Position numbers and translations under genes: made by a program. Shown piece by piece: positions 10,371 through 24,500 of a stretch of DNA of 64,000 nt. The DNA is from Aphidius gifuensis. Taxonomy: Eukaryota; Arthropoda; Insecta; Hymenoptera; Braconidae. The notes beneath the pieces are model-generated. The model had not been told where the DNA came from and did not search any database. It saw only the letters and a list, made by a program, of their open reading frames with translations. The number at the start of each line of letters is the position of its first letter. Within the stretch, counting starts at the first letter, position 1. The stretch is from assembly GCF_014905175.1 (NCBI RefSeq), contig NC_057788.1, positions 16,156,654-16,220,653 on the forward strand, given 5' to 3'.

Positions 10371-11830
10371 TATACAAAATCAAAAATATAATTTTTGTAA
10401 AAAACAAACTCGTTAAAGTTGTTCTTTACGTTAGCTTAGTACTACTGTATATACTAAATTTTTATTCAATTTACAAACAAACGATGATAAATAATTTAGG
10501 AGAATTAAAGCTGCCTGTGTTTGAAAAATAAAATCGAAATAAAAAAAGATCACGTTTTATCCTTATTACACAAACAAACTTTAACGCCGCGGTTTTCTTC
10601 ACAATTCCAAGATCAGGTTGACAGACAGCTAAGACTTAATATAATTTCATGATATGTCCATTCAAAATAATCGACAATACTTTTATCTAAGACTCGATAT
10701 TGTATCACATGCGAATAAATAATTTTTCAATAGAAACGTCAAATTATTAGAAAACAGATATCGTATGCACGCCCTGGTAGAAATATTTCTCCAACTTTTT
10801 CCAACTTTCTCCGCCTTTTTTCCAACTTTCTCCACCTTTTTACAAAAATGACCCATGGTTGGAGAAAAGTTGGAAAGAAGTTGAAAAAAAGTTGGAGTAA
10901 ATTTCAGGTTGAAGAAATGGCGGAAAAAAGTTGGAGAAAAGTCGGAAAAAAATGGAGTAAATTTTTGGCTGGAAAAAGGTTGGAGAAATTTGTCCGCCAT
11001 TTCTCCAACTATGGGTCATTTTCGTAAAGAGGTGGAGAAATGGCGGAGAAAAGTTGGAAAAAAGAAGGAGAAACGTCGGAGAAATATTTCTACCAGGGCG
11101 TATTTGACAAAAATTTTTTTTGATTATTAATCAGGTACAGCTGACAAATTTTTTCTTTAAGAGGACTCAAATATGTGATGTAACTCCAAAATAGCCTATT
11201 TTAAATTGAAAATGAAGAAATTAAAAAATCTTTTCTTTATGCCTATCCCAGGTAAACAAGAATATTTGTCGTTTGCATTGATTGATTTATTGATTGTTAT
11301 TCATCAGCAACTCAATTACAGCTGTACTAGTGTTGTGATAACTATAATGGAAGGTGGAGTTATCAAAAAAATACAGAAAAACAGAAATATAATTTACGTT
11401 TCCAAAAAAATTTATATGAAATACCCTGCAAATACCAAAAAATCTAATATCAAGCTCATCTAAAGACAAGCTGAAAAGTTAATTCAATAACAAGATATAT
11501 GCAAAATAGTGAGATTGTTAATCACCAAATTGCATCTTTGCTGGAAAGTTTTCGTCTGAAAAACCTTATCTTGGAATTGTGAAGAAAACCGCGGCGTTAA
11601 AGTTTGTTTGTGTAATAAGGATAAAACGTGATCTTTTTTTATTTCGATTTTATTTTTCAAACACAGGCAGCTTTAATTCTCCTAAACTATTTATCATCGT
11701 TTGTTTTAATTTTTTATTTTTTTTTGTTAAATTGAATAAAAATTTAGTATATACAGTAGTACTAAGCTAACGTAAAGAACAACTTTAACGAGTTTGTTTT
11801 TTACAAAAATTATATTTTTGATTTTGTATA
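10371..11830. mobile_element. Foldback element with about 245-bp inverted repeats
   Basis: The block TATACAAAATCAAAAAT... to about 10615 (including CCGCGGTTTTCTTCAC) is repeated as its reverse complement from about 11570 to 11830. Differences are few, including an internal poly-A/T change. The centre contains another inserted MITE and some AT-rich frames without coding character. No target duplication is certain. Confidence 0.7.
10771..11099. mobile_element. MITE with GCCCTGGTAGAAATATTTC termini, internally repetitive
   Basis: GCCCTGGTAGAAATATTTC at 10771 and its reverse complement ending at 11099 bracket a 329-bp block made of GTTGGAGAAA / TTTCTCCAAC words in both orientations. A related end (GGAGAAATATTTCCACCAG) is visible near 2560. 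It is nested in the 10371-11830 foldback. Confidence 0.65.
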
Positions 11831-12189
11831 TTATTTCACTTCTTTTGTTTAAACATTCAGCTTAAAAGTAAAAATAATCAATCAATTCATGAATGATTGT
11901 ATTACCAAAAAAAAAAAAAATAAAAAAATTATTTTTTAAAAATATAAGTGAAATAAAAAAATAAAAAATCCATTAGAAATTTATATAGTTCAGAGTGATA
12001 CCGATTTTAGTGGCAAGGCCGTTAATTTACCATTACGAAGGCATCTTTTTAAAAAATTTATCAACAAACGGCGCACGCAGGTGTCTTACGCCATCTATCA
12101 ATAGGCACTTCACTGCGATCTAAAATACTGTCTAAAGCTAGGTTCTTCGGTATATACACCAATTATTTTCTTGCTGCGGTATAATTAAT
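11831..12189. other. AT-rich spacer, no gene seen
   Basis: Poly-A/T tracts and a less AT-rich stretch around 12000-12170 ending just before the 202-bp tandem array. I see no gene or terminal repeats. Confidence 0.35.
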
Positions 12190-13015
12190 TTAATTTTGTA
12201 TCAATTAGAGGCACTAGAAGCTCTATATATGGTTATCATCAATGAATATTATTATATCATGAATATTATTCCAACAATAGCTACAAATTTAATATAACTA
12301 GTTGATTGGTAAATAATTTTTGTCACACTATGATCTAAAATACTGACTGGGAATTCGTGGAAGTATTTCAGATCGCATCGAGATTTAACTTTGTATAAAT
12401 TAGAGGCACTAAAAGCTCTATATATTACTATCATCAATAAATATTATTATTTTATAATTATTTTATAAATATTATTCCAACAATAGCTACAAATTCAATT
12501 ACTAGTTGATTGATGAATAATTTTTGTCACACTATGATCTGAAATACCGACTGGAGATTCTTGGAAGTATTTCAGATCGCATCGGGATTCAACTTGGTAT
12601 AAATTAGGGTCACTAAAAGCTCTATATATTACTATCATCAATAAACATTATCATTTCTCAATTATTTTATCAATGTTATTCCAACAATAGCTAGAACTTT
12701 ATCAACTAGTTGATTGGTGAATAATTTTTGTCACACTATGATCTGAAATACTGACTGGGGATTCGTAGAAGTATTTCAGATCGCATCGAGATTTAACTTG
12801 GTATAAATTAGGGGCACTAAAAGCAAACAATAGCTACAAATTTAATAACTAGTTGGTTGGTGAATAATTTCTGTCACACTATGATCTGAAATACTGACTG
12901 GGAATTCGTGGAAGTATTTCAGATCGCATCGAGAGTTAACTTTGTATAAATTAGGGGCACTAAAAGCTCTATATATTACTATCATCAATAAATATTATTA
13001 TTTTATAATTAACTT
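12190..13015. repeat. Tandem repeat, about 202-bp unit, about four copies
   Basis: The word 'AAAGCTCTATATATTACTAT' and its variants recur at about 12209, 12412, 12614 and 12962, and 'TATTTCAGATCGCATCGAG' recurs at the same period. The third unit carries an internal deletion of about 55 bp. Units differ by scattered substitutions, so the array is not very recent. Confidence 0.8.
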
Positions 13016-13549
13016 GGTAAAAAGTACAGACACTGAAAGCTAATACACTATGTATCAATAATATTCTTATAAAATACTGTTATTTATGTATTATGTATTA
13101 TTATTGTATATGTATTATTTCAACAATGATTACAAATACTCACAATTGAAGAGTTTAAAATTCGTTGATTGGTTTTTTTCTTTAATAAAATATAGCAATT
13201 TCGTAGTAGCACACACACAACAATAAAATATAATATACAAAATCATAAAGCAATATCCAAATGTTTTACCGCAATATTTTGAGGCAGTGTTCAGCGTTGG
13301 ATAGTTTGACGATAATGTCTGACAATGTCATACGTTTAATACTGCCTTGCAGTATCGCAGATTGCAGCAAAGATTCAAAAATATTGGCAAAACAATCCTG
13401 CGCAATAACCAGCGTACGCAACTACAGTTGTGCTTGCCAATGTTAATTTGTTAACTAATGTACTTACAATCTTTAACATGAGTCGTTTCATACAACTATT
13501 ATTTTGATTAGTAATAATAATGAGAGCACGTACGAAAAAATCGTATAGA
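13016..13549. other. AT-rich spacer between two tandem arrays
   Basis: Mostly AT-rich. A less biased stretch at about 13261-13445 has several TGCAG/CTGCAA words and a 61-codon frame, without recognisable protein character. No gene is called. Confidence 0.3.
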
Positions 13550-14275
13550 ACAGTCTGATAAGGCTGTCTTATTTCTAGGTCTTATACGCTTTGCTTATAA
13601 GAATTTGGTCGTTTTCCAATAAGAAAATTTTTCTCCACTGACAAACTGATTCTTATAGGATAAACCTGTAAGAATATACCATGTAAGACAAATTCCTGTA
13701 AGAAAAATTCTTATTGTTATGAAATCCTATAAGAATTGTTTGATGATGGGTCCAATAAGACATTATTCTCCAATAAGACATCGTTGACTTATCAAAAGAC
13801 GTCTATAAGACTTATCCTTATAAGACAATCCAATAGAAAAATATACCATGTAAGACAAACTCCTGTAAGAAAAATTCTTATTGATATAAAATCCTATAAG
13901 AATTGTTTGATGACGGGTCCAATAAGACATTGTTCTCCAATAAGACATCTTTGACCTATCAAAAAGCGTCTATAAGACTTATCCTTATAAGACAATCCAA
14001 TAGAAAAATATACCATGTAAGACAAACTCCTGTAAGAAAAATTCTTATTGATATAAAATCCTATAAGAATTGTTTGATGACGGGTCCAATAAGACATTGT
14101 TCTCCAATAAGACATCGTTGACCTATCAAAAAGCGTCTATAAGACTTATCCTTATAAAACAATCCAATAGAAAAATATACCATGTAAGACAAACTCCTGT
14201 AAGAAAAATTCTTATTGATATGAAATCCAATAAGATTAGTGTCAAGATCTTATAGAACAAATTCATGTAAAGCAT
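13550..14275. repeat. 167-bp tandem repeats dense in TAAGA/TCTTA motifs
   Basis: Three units begin at about 13736, 13903 and 14070 (period 167 bp) with very few differences. Inside and around them short words such as ATAAGAC, TATAAGA, GTAAGA and their complements occur dozens of times, down to about 13556. Dense short motifs in both orientations near an element end are the hallmark of subterminal transposase-binding regions in EnSpm/CACTA elements. The array lies just beyond the 3' end of the BEN-like gene, so it may be the subterminal region of the large palindromic element. That role is inferred. Confidence 0.7.
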
Positions 14276-14474
14276 CTAATGTAAGTAAGTAAATAAGTAA
14301 ATAAATTATTATTATTATTATTATTATCATTATTATTATTAATATTTTAAAGCAAACAATGTTTTTAGATTTGATAAATGTTATTTATATGTATTATATT
14401 GAATTTTTTTTCAACTTTTATAAAAAAATCATGATATATCAATAAAGGCACTCTTCTTACGATATAATATTATT

Positions 14475-14931
14475 TTAATTGGCATTTCTATTACGACGTC
14501 GTCTGCAAGTTTTAGCTGCATCAGCACAGATGCCAGTAATGCCAGCATTGCAGTCTGCTCTTACTGCATTGGGCATAATTTCTTTTTTGATATACTCTGC
14601 AATAACAAAAAAAAAAAAATTGCAATATATTGTATTACATTAATAATAAAATTTAATTAATAACAGTTAAATAATTAATAAATGAGAACTTACGAAAAAT
14701 CGCTTCAGTAATCCGTGAATCAATTCGCGGTAAAAGGGGTTTATCTGGAAAAGCTGGGGAACTTTTGCCAGACAACGAATGGACAGCTAGTACGTCTCTT
14801 GGTACCAGCATGTTCATAAGTTGTCGACTGACTGATCCGGCTAAGTTCCTTTTTTCAGCTTTCCCATCCAGACAAAGACGACGAAGTTTTGCTTGTTTGA
14901 TATATACTGCTCCATGTAAGTGAGTCCAAAC
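14475..14931 (-). other. BEN-like domain exons at the gene's 3' end
   Basis: The exon 14931-14694 ends in phase 1 (238 nt) and joins 14596-14475 through a CAG codon, giving 120 codons in total with the stop. Conserved hydrophobic and Leu/Ser-Gly spacing resembles BEN domains of insect and viral proteins. The C-terminal tail is Cys- and Arg-rich. These exons contain no lesion, unlike exon 1. The assignment is by pattern only; a profile search would settle it. Confidence 0.5.
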
Positions 14932-15151
14932 CTAAAAAAATAAAAATAAACAAAATCTTCTTTAAAATATAATATCGTTAAAAAAATATATTTTAAATTT
15001 CAAATTAAAATTTATAAACTATTGAGAAATTACCCGAGGATTTGAACGATCGATGTTATCTCCTACTTGAATCCCATCTACTTCATGAGAAAATGGTCTA
15101 TTTTCATCTCGTTCATTCTGAAAATTATGAAGATTTCAATATAAGTAAACA

Positions 15152-15185
<34 letters not shown>

Positions 15186-16997
15186 ATTATTATTATTATT
15201 ATTACCTCATTATTAGCATCATTATGATCGATATTTTGTCTGTTTCGTAAATCATTTTCAACAATCTAAAACACAAAATAAAACCAATAAAAATACTAAA
15301 TTCTAATTTTAATTCGTTATTATATAAAAATACAGTTAACGTTTTATAGTATATATGAACACGTTATAACATAATTATTATTATTAATATTATTATTATT
15401 ATTATTATTATTACCTCATTATTAGCATCATCATGATCGATATTTTGTCTGTTTTGTAAATCGTTTTCAACAATCTAAAACACAAAATAAAACCAATAAA
15501 AATACTAAATTCTAATTTTAATTCGTTATTATATAAAAATACAGTTAACGTTTTATAGTATATATGAACACGTTATAACATAATTGTTATTATTAATATT
15601 ATTATTATTATTATTATTATTACCTCATTATTAGCATCATCATGATCGATATTTTGTCTGTTTTGTAAATCGTTTTCAACAATCTAAAACACAAAATAAA
15701 ACCAATAGAAATACTAAATTCTAATTTTAATTCGTTATTATATAAAAATACAGTTAACGTTGTAGCGAGATTCATTCGCTGGCCTTAAAAACCCATTTAA
15801 TTTATTTATTTATTTGTCAAGCTCCTTGCCAGTGATGATTATTTATTTATTATTATTATTATTTTTTTTTATTCTTGAGACATATTATAATCTTGTCAAT
15901 ATTCATTTAACTTATTATTATTATGTAACAATAGTTTACTACAGACGAAGTAGAAGGGGGAGAATTTAGATATAGTCTGAGGGCTTTATGTTATGTTAAG
16001 CGAGTAAGTCTCGCTCTCGTGCTTCGATCATCATACTGAGCAGACGTGCTTATTTTTCGTTTCGAAAGGTACGTTACGATTTTGGGGTTAACCCTGAGGA
16101 TTGGCCTCGTGTTGTTGAAGTTTGGGTTCATCCTGATGAGTTTTAGTTATTACAAACAAAATATGATTAATTGTTATTGAATTTGGATTGATTTTACTGG
16201 GGATTTATGTTCCATAAATTACGATTAAGTTGAGGTAGTCAGTTCAGGGTCATTTCTTTATTTTCTTCATGGTAATTTCCTTTGATCAGAGTTGATGTTT
16301 ACTGGGGATTTATGTTCCATAAATTACGATTAGGTTGAGGTAAATCAGTACTCGCGATATTGGTTAATTCATGTTGTAAATATCTTTAACTAAGTTTTTG
16401 AGTAAAATGATTTGTTTTGTTTAAATAAAATTATCTTTTGTTTTATTTTTATAAATCTTTATACGACTTTACCCGTCCCTCTCTCCATAACCCACACACT
16501 GAGCGACTCTTGGTTTGCCTCGAAGACTGAGCCTATGGGAGGTTTGATTGATCGAGGTCTGTCGTAAGTTTTGTGTTTTCAGTTTTCGATTTTGACTACG
16601 TTTAAGTTTAAGTTTGAGATTTCGTTCAGTTTCGTTTCGTTGCAGTGTTGCAGTTGGGTTTTCGACAGATTTTATTGTTTTATTCTGATTTAGTTTTATG
16701 TTCCGGATATTATGATTATTGTATTTTGCTATAAACTATTTTCTTGATATTAATTTTTGGCTTATAAATCAGACGAATAAATTTCATGTACAATATAAAT
16801 AATTATTTATTTAAGAATAATTATTTAAATATATTAATTCCCATAGCAGCAGTCCGAGAAGGTAGCTGACTCGAAATGTCATGTTACAAATGGCGCCCAA
16901 ACAGGGACATGTTGTTGTGGAAATTATATATAAAAAAAAAAAAAAAACGAGGAAGATCCTCAATCACAAAAAAGCTCGAGGAAGATCCTCAGTTTAA

Positions 16998-17032
<35 letters not shown>

Positions 17033-18553
17033 AGACGTATATTGAAAAAGAGGAAAATATATACAAAAAGAAAAAAAAAATATAAAGAGGAAGGAATAAC
17101 CTAAACCTAGAAAAAAAAATAAAGAAAAATTTTTTTGGGTTGAGAACGACTGTCGTCATAATCGGAGGTAAACTCTAGAGACTGGAACACCCTGTTACTC
17201 TGGGAAACCAACAAAATATGGAGAAACACTGGGGTGACTATGGGAGACAAGCTCCGAAGATTAAAATACTATTACGGGAATAAACCCGGTTAAATTGGGC
17301 CTAAAAGAAAAATACCACCGTGAGATGCTTTTGGAGATAAAACTCCATTAATCTATTAATTAGAATTATTAATGAACTAATTAAAACAATGGGAAATCAC
17401 CCAGAAGCGAGATTGTTGAAATTAGCGTTCGAATTACTCGCGGGCAAACACAGCACACGAAGCAGCATCGGTTTTATTCGGCCGCGCATGCGCGCGGAGG
17501 GATACAAGTGGAGAAGATGTCGACTAACTAATCAGCCGGCTGACTCGCCACTTGCATTCTAACCACGCAGCTGTCAAACGCGTTTGAGTGAAAATTCTGT
17601 GTATCTGGATTGAGTGTTGAAGATATATAAAATTAACAATTAAATTAACTACGTGTGGTATATATATATACAAAAAAAACAATATATGGTTAACGGTGTG
17701 TGTAGTGTATATTATTAGACTGGAACCGGGGATAAACCTGACTACACAACTGGGAGAAAAAAAAAGGTAAGTTAGAACTTACATAGTGGTGTATTCTTTT
17801 CCTTTCTTTTAAAACTCCCGGTGGTTAAACCACTGCGGGGACAGTTGTATTCCCGTGTTTTAAGAAAAAAAAAAAAAAACAATTAAAAAAAAAAAAAAAA
17901 GAAAAAAATATATAATAAAAATAAATATATATATATGTATACGATCGGGGTGTAATTGATAGGAAAAATAAATTCTTTCTTTAGTCTAAGGGACTCATGG
18001 CTCGTGCCATTGTCTGTAAACCGACGCGTGACTTAAACACACCCCCACAGTTGTTTCTCTGTCTCACATTCGCCGCGCGCTCAAGCCCATTGTCGTGAGT
18101 GTACGCTTGACTCACGACGTTTTTTTTCTCTCCGGGGAAAACAATAAATACTTATTATTTTAACCGAAAGTACCGTAAGAGTAAATCTCTCGAGTTTTAG
18201 TTATAAAATAAAGAGTTATCTCTATAGTTTTAATTACAAAATAAAGAGTCAATCTCTTGCGTTTCGGTTGTAAAATATAAAAAAAAAAAAAAAGAGAGTG
18301 AATCTCTTGAGTTCTAGTTATAAAATAAAGAGTTAATCTCTCGAGTTTGGCTATAAAAAAAAAAAAAAAAAAAAAGAAAGAGTCGATCTCTGAAATTATA
18401 GTTACCGGTAAGAGTTATCTTTATTGTTTTAGTTAATCTCTCGAGTTTAGCTATAAAAAAAAAAAAAAAAAAAAAAGAAAGAGTCGATCTCTGAAATTAT
18501 AGTTACCGGTAAGAGTTATCTTTATTGTTTTAGTTAATCTCTCGAGTTTTAGC

Positions 18554-18592
<39 letters not shown>

Positions 18593-21500
18593 AAAAAAAA
18601 ACCTTTGTTTTATTTTGTTTTGCTTGTTACTGTATATAAAAAAAAAAGAGGGGGAAAATATTGGCCCGCACCCCCGACTAGCAGAGCCAACGACGAGCCG
18701 CCGTACGCCCCCTCTCTATAGCTTCCTTGTTACATTTCCTTTCCCCTACCTTTTTTTTTACTATTGTGATAGCTCTGAGAAACTAGGAGAAGAAAATCCC
18801 TCTATTTTTTTTTTACTTTATATTGTGTGCCTGAGCCATTCCGACCACAGACGCTCGACTCAGTTCTTGTTGACAACACGTTTTTTTTTTTCTTCTCAGA
18901 GAAGTTCGATCAAGTATTATTTCGAGTTTAAGAAAATCATATTATTGACAATTGTCTATTTAATTGATAAAGAAATAAATTGTAGCTTACGATTTTGAGT
19001 AAAGTTTTGCGTTTACAAATCGTTTATGGTAATTATAATCAGACTTACTATTGCCGAAGAAGTTTAGTATTTGATTGTTGTTGTATTTATCCGGTTGAAT
19101 TACGTAGTGCTTAGATCTCCCCTAAACCTGGGTTAACCCAACGACTGAGCTATCTGTCTCTTAGTTAAGCGATCAGCACGATCTTATTTTATACGAAAAT
19201 TGTTCGGCGGGTAATCACAGTACATTAATACTAAATTCTCTTGTTTTGCTAGATTCGTTAATTTTCGAATGGCAGAGTCAATCTCGTTTCAATCTAAGAA
19301 AGGGGCTATCCCCAAAGTATTGGACGTGGTTAAGAAACCTCGTGGCCGACCTAAGGGCAAAACAAATTCTTCCTCGTTTGATCTTGTGAAGGAGACGCAG
19401 GAGTTGGTTACGACCAGTGATGGGGAAAGTCTCGTGGTACCAGGGTTATTTGATTCGGTTGACGAGAGTGATACTGACGGGAGAACCCGCAGTGAACGCC
19501 GGCGTTTGTCACCAACGTGCTCGGTTAAATCGTCGATCACCGATTTAGGGGATATGTTTGCTGATATTGACGCAGTCAATATGCCACCTCCCAAAGCGAT
19601 TCCTAGCCGTAACCAAGGATTAACCTTTGGAACAGCCGAGGCCGATGCGAATGTCACTTCTGGAGGGTTGAACCCTACGTCGTTTCCAGGATCCTACGGG
19701 AATCAGCTCGCCAAGCCCACACCAACGTTGGGTAGAACTAAACTTGCTAAATTGCCTCGAATTCAAGTGAACGATGGAGCAGCTCGTGTGGAACCTCCGA
19801 AACCAACAAGCTATCCGCATAGCTTAGAAGGGCGTAGACCAATTCGGGAAATAAATCTTTGCGAACCTCCAGCTCAGCGGAGACTTGTTGAGGATTATCG
19901 ATTACCACCAAGTAGCAGCACTCGTTATAATTTATCTCGCCGACGGGAATATCCCGATGATATATCAGGATTACCTGTGTTGCCAAGTAGGCGAGTCGCC
20001 ACACCTTCGGTCGAGGATGGTCGTATTTCAGAACCAGATTCTCGTCACCAAGCCATGATTTTGCGTACCTTGTTAAACTGTAACCTCCTTTTCTCAGGCA
20101 AACCTGGAGAAGATGTTGAGGAGTTTCTATATCGTGTTGATCAAGCGCGGTTGATTATAGGTGCAAGAGACCATGAGTTGTTACAAGCCTTATCTTTCTG
20201 TTTACGAGGATCAGCCTTGACCTGGTTCATGACCCATTCGGATGAACTCCGAACCTGGGAGAATCTAAAGGAATCTCTTCGAATGTGTTTTTCTGACCTC
20301 GATTATCAACGAGCCTTACGCGAGGAAATTGATAAGAGGACCCAGGGGGCACAAGAGTCGGTACGCAGCTATATTTCATGTATGAGAGGTTTATTCCAGC
20401 GCACTTCACCTCCTTGGCCTGAAAGCGAGCGCGTCATCTATACGATCCGTAATCTCTTGCCTCCTTTACAAAAAATGATCTCGTCGCGAGCATTCACAAC
20501 AATGCGAGCCGTAGAGGAAGAGGCGTTCCGACAGGAACAAATTGACCAAAACGCTCAAACCCGGAGACCACCTCCGAGGCCAGAGTTATCTCTTTGCCCG
20601 GGTTTCGCCTGTCCAACGTTGCGCACTACCACTTTTGCTCCATCTCGACCAATTCGTCCAAATAACCTCCGTATTTTATATGAGGATGGCGAGCTTCTTG
20701 ACAATCAGGTAGAACCTAATTTCATTGACGAGTTCGAGGCTCTCAAAATCGGTCGTGAGATTTTACGTAGTAAACACCGTGATCAAACCAAGAATTCGCC
20801 GGTAACAGTTGATCAGTCGACCCAGGTTACAAGCCCGATCGCTCCAGTTGTTGCTCGAGCTGATGATTCTATCAACCCGCCACGCGCTGGGTATTACTTG
20901 AACCAGAGATTAACTCTACCAGGGGATAATGCTATCGAGTGCTGGAACTGCGATTCGTTTGGCCACTTGCATCGCGACTGTCCAGAACCTAGACGTCGTT
21001 TTTGTTTTCGTTGTCGACGTTCGGGAGTTACCACGATGACGTGCCCTTCGTGTAATCCGGGAAACGCCAGCCGAGAACCATAGAGCCGGTCTATGAGTCT
21101 CAACCCGTTAGTTCCCCACTACCACCGGCACCATCGATCAAAACTCCTTGGAGATTCGCGGAAAACCGCAGAATTCTAACTCCGGAGGAGGCGAATTCAG
21201 TCCAACTTTCACCAACGGCTCCAGAGTTCATACCTCAGGAGGTCAAACCACCACCATTTAAACTCATGGCTTTTCATCTAGACATAGTCATTGGGCCGCT
21301 CATTATTCGCGCACTTGTAGACTCAGGCGCAAATCGAACGTTTGCTGGTAAAACCGCAACACAGTTGTTTGAACAATCCGGGTTAGAACAGAAGGTTATT
21401 ACACCACGTAGAATAATGACTGCTGGTGGTCAGATCGAAATGGTTAATCACTCGGTTACCTTATCAGTTATGATTGAAGAAAAGATAACAGAAATGGAGG

Positions 21501-24500
21501 CCCTGATCCTTCCCTCGTTATCTGAGGATTTCATACTTGGGTTAGATTTTCTCCAGACTGCTGGTATGGTGATAGATTTCGGTGATAGATCTTGGCACTA
21601 CCGCGACGATCCAGAGCGTAAATTCCTTTTCGTTCCAGTAATAAACGCCACCAAAATCATCCAGTGTAACGGACTACAAACCTTAAGCTCAGAGGAAGAC
21701 TTAGAGTTGAGGAAATTCCTCGATTTCAACCTTCCAGAATTACCCTCAGCAGATTCACCCTTTCCGGTGACTCCTCTGACCATGCACAACATTGACGTAG
21801 GCGACAATCCACCAATACGTCAAAAACCCTACAGGGCCAACCCTGCTATGTGCACGATCATGAAAGCCAAAGTCGACAAAATGCTCGCTACCGGGATTAT
21901 TGAGCCATCACAAAGTGAATGGGCTAGCCCAGTTGTGATGGTCCCGAAAGGCAAGAACGAATACCGGTTTTGTATCGACTTTCGTAAAGTTAATTCTGTA
22001 ACTAAAAAGGACGCGTATCCGATCCCGGATATGACGTCTATCCTTGACGAATTACGTTTGGCCAAGTATATAACTACCATCGATCTCAGCCAAGCTTTCT
22101 TCCAGATTGCTCTAACTCCTGAATCTCGGGAGATCACCGCGTTTATCGTTCCAGGTTACGGTTTATATCATTTTTTGCGCATGCCGTTTGGTTTATCCAA
22201 TTCTCCTGCGACGATGCAGCGCCTAGCTGATCGATTATTGGGACACCGATATTATCCCACTGTATTTGTGTATCTCGATGACATCATTATTGTAACAAAA
22301 ACGTTCGAGGAACACCTGACTTACTTAGGTAGAGTCTTAGGGGACCTCAAAACCGCGAACCTTACGATCAACCGGGAGAAAAGCCATTTCTGTTGCTCGC
22401 AGGTTCGATATTTGGGATTTATCGTAAACCGCGACGGTCTCCAGGTCGATCCTGAGAAAACCGCGGCAGTAATTAATTACCCAACACCTACGAACATTAA
22501 GCAACTACGCCGGCTACTTGGAATGGCTTCGTGGTACCGCCGTTTTATACCAGAGTTTGCCTCTGTAGCCGAACCTTTGACGCGATTAACAAAAAAGAAC
22601 ACTCCGTGGATTTGGGGTGAACCCCAGGCGGAAAGTTTTCGATTATTAAAAGTGAGGTTAACCTCAGCACCAACGCTAGCATGTCCAGATTTTTCACTAC
22701 CTTTTACCCTTCAAACGGACGCTAGTAGTGTAGGACTTGGGGCCGTATTAACTCAGAAGTTCGGGGAAGACGAGAAAGTCATCGCGTATGCTAGTCGTAC
22801 GATGGCCGATACGGAAACTCGCTATACAGTCACCGAACAAGAATGTCTCGCGATGATTTGGGCTATCCGTAAATTTCGATGTTATCTGGAGGGTTACTCC
22901 TTCACGGTTATCACTGATCACAGTAGCCTTAAGTGGTTGAACAATCTGCGCAACCCCACGGGGCGTTTGGCACGTTGGTCTCTCGAACTTATGCAGTATG
23001 ACTACGTCATAGTGCATCGCAAAGGGGCGTTACACCACGTGCCAGATGCACTATCCCGCATCCCTGAATCCCTTAAACAAGCCGAGTTACTCGAGGATAC
23101 TCGAGATGCTTGGTACAAAAAGAAACTCCGTCAAACTCTACATTTTCCTGATAGTCACCCGGACTGGAAAATAATAGAGGACCGGTTGTACCACCACCGA
23201 CCGTTACCTTTCGTTGTTACTGAATTTCCCGACCTATCTGCTTGGAAGTTGGTGTTACCGCGGGAACATTACGAACAGGCGGTCTTGGAATGTCATACCC
23301 CCCCCCATACCGGGCATATGGGAATCGATAAGACGTATCGACGGGTATCCACCCAGTACTATTGGCCAAATATGTTTCGGGTAGTATCCGCGATAGTATC
23401 ACGATGCGAAATTTGCCAGAAAACCAAGTCTGATGCGGCTAAACCGCGTGGGCTAATGGGTAAACGGCTCATCCAAGAACCCTGGTCAGTAATCGCGGCT
23501 GACATCATGGGACCTTTGCCACGCTCTCGGACCGGTAAAGCTTACCTTTTGGTAATCCAAGACCAGATGACGAAATACGTGGAGTTAGTCTCTTTGCGTG
23601 TTGCTACGGGTAGATCCATTCGAGAACAACTCGAGGACTTAGTAATCTATCGCCATGGAGTCCCCCGCGTATTAATTACGGATAACGGCACTGAATTCAC
23701 CAATAAAGAGATCAAAGCGTTAGCAACGTGGGCAGGGATAACCCTGCAGACCACACCACCCTATCATCCACAGGCAGATCCAGTGGAAAGGGTTAACCGA
23801 AGCCTTAAAACAATGTTAAGAGCCTACTTGGATGGTAATCACCAAGATTGGGATACTCACCTATCAGAATTTCGTTTCGCGTATAATACGGCCTATCACG
23901 ATGCGCTGATGACGAATCCCGCATTTGCTAATTCAGGTAGGGAACTACGACCACCAAATTCACTTCGGGGGGAATTCGAGGGTGAAACCACCCTGGTTCC
24001 GATCCCCATAGAGAAGTGGAACGAGCGAATGAGGCGCCTGAACACACTTCGTCAGGCTTTAACCTTTGCCCGGGGAGAAGCAACAGATAGGCAGGCCAAC
24101 CAGTATAACGCGCGACACCGGAACGTGGAATTTTTTGAAGGACAATTGGTATTGAGGAAAACTCACCCACTCTCCAACGCGGCCAAACGTTATTCGGCTA
24201 ACCTCGAAAAACCATTTGAAGGCCCTTTCGTTGTAACGCGTAAACTTTCACCAAATCGTTATGAGTTGACCGATTTCGCTGGAAAATTTTTAGGACAAGT
24301 CGCGATCTCTGATCTAAAACCGTGGATAACACAGAATTAAATAAACCTCCGAGTTAATACCGTGTCATGCCACTAACACCAAGGTTATTTCTTTTATCAG
24401 ATGAGAGAACTGAAGTCCTACCGAATACCACGCAGGAGGTCAACCAGAGGAAGAACAAAGCCGAGTCCAGGCAAGAATCTAGAGGTCTTGTCTAGAACGA

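Noticed and set aside
13550..14275. CRISPR-like reading of the 167-bp repeats
   Set aside because: Repeats are long, contiguous and without unique spacers, and the DNA is eukaryotic.
18615..18998. 127-codon frame in the leader of element 2
   Set aside because: It lies within poly-A/T and leader repeats, its translation is homopolymer-like, and it has no counterpart in element 3.
20700..21083. Gag stop as a read-through stop instead of a frameshift
   Set aside because: Pol is in the -1 frame relative to gag, so read-through cannot reach it, and the GGGAAAC heptamer accounts for it.
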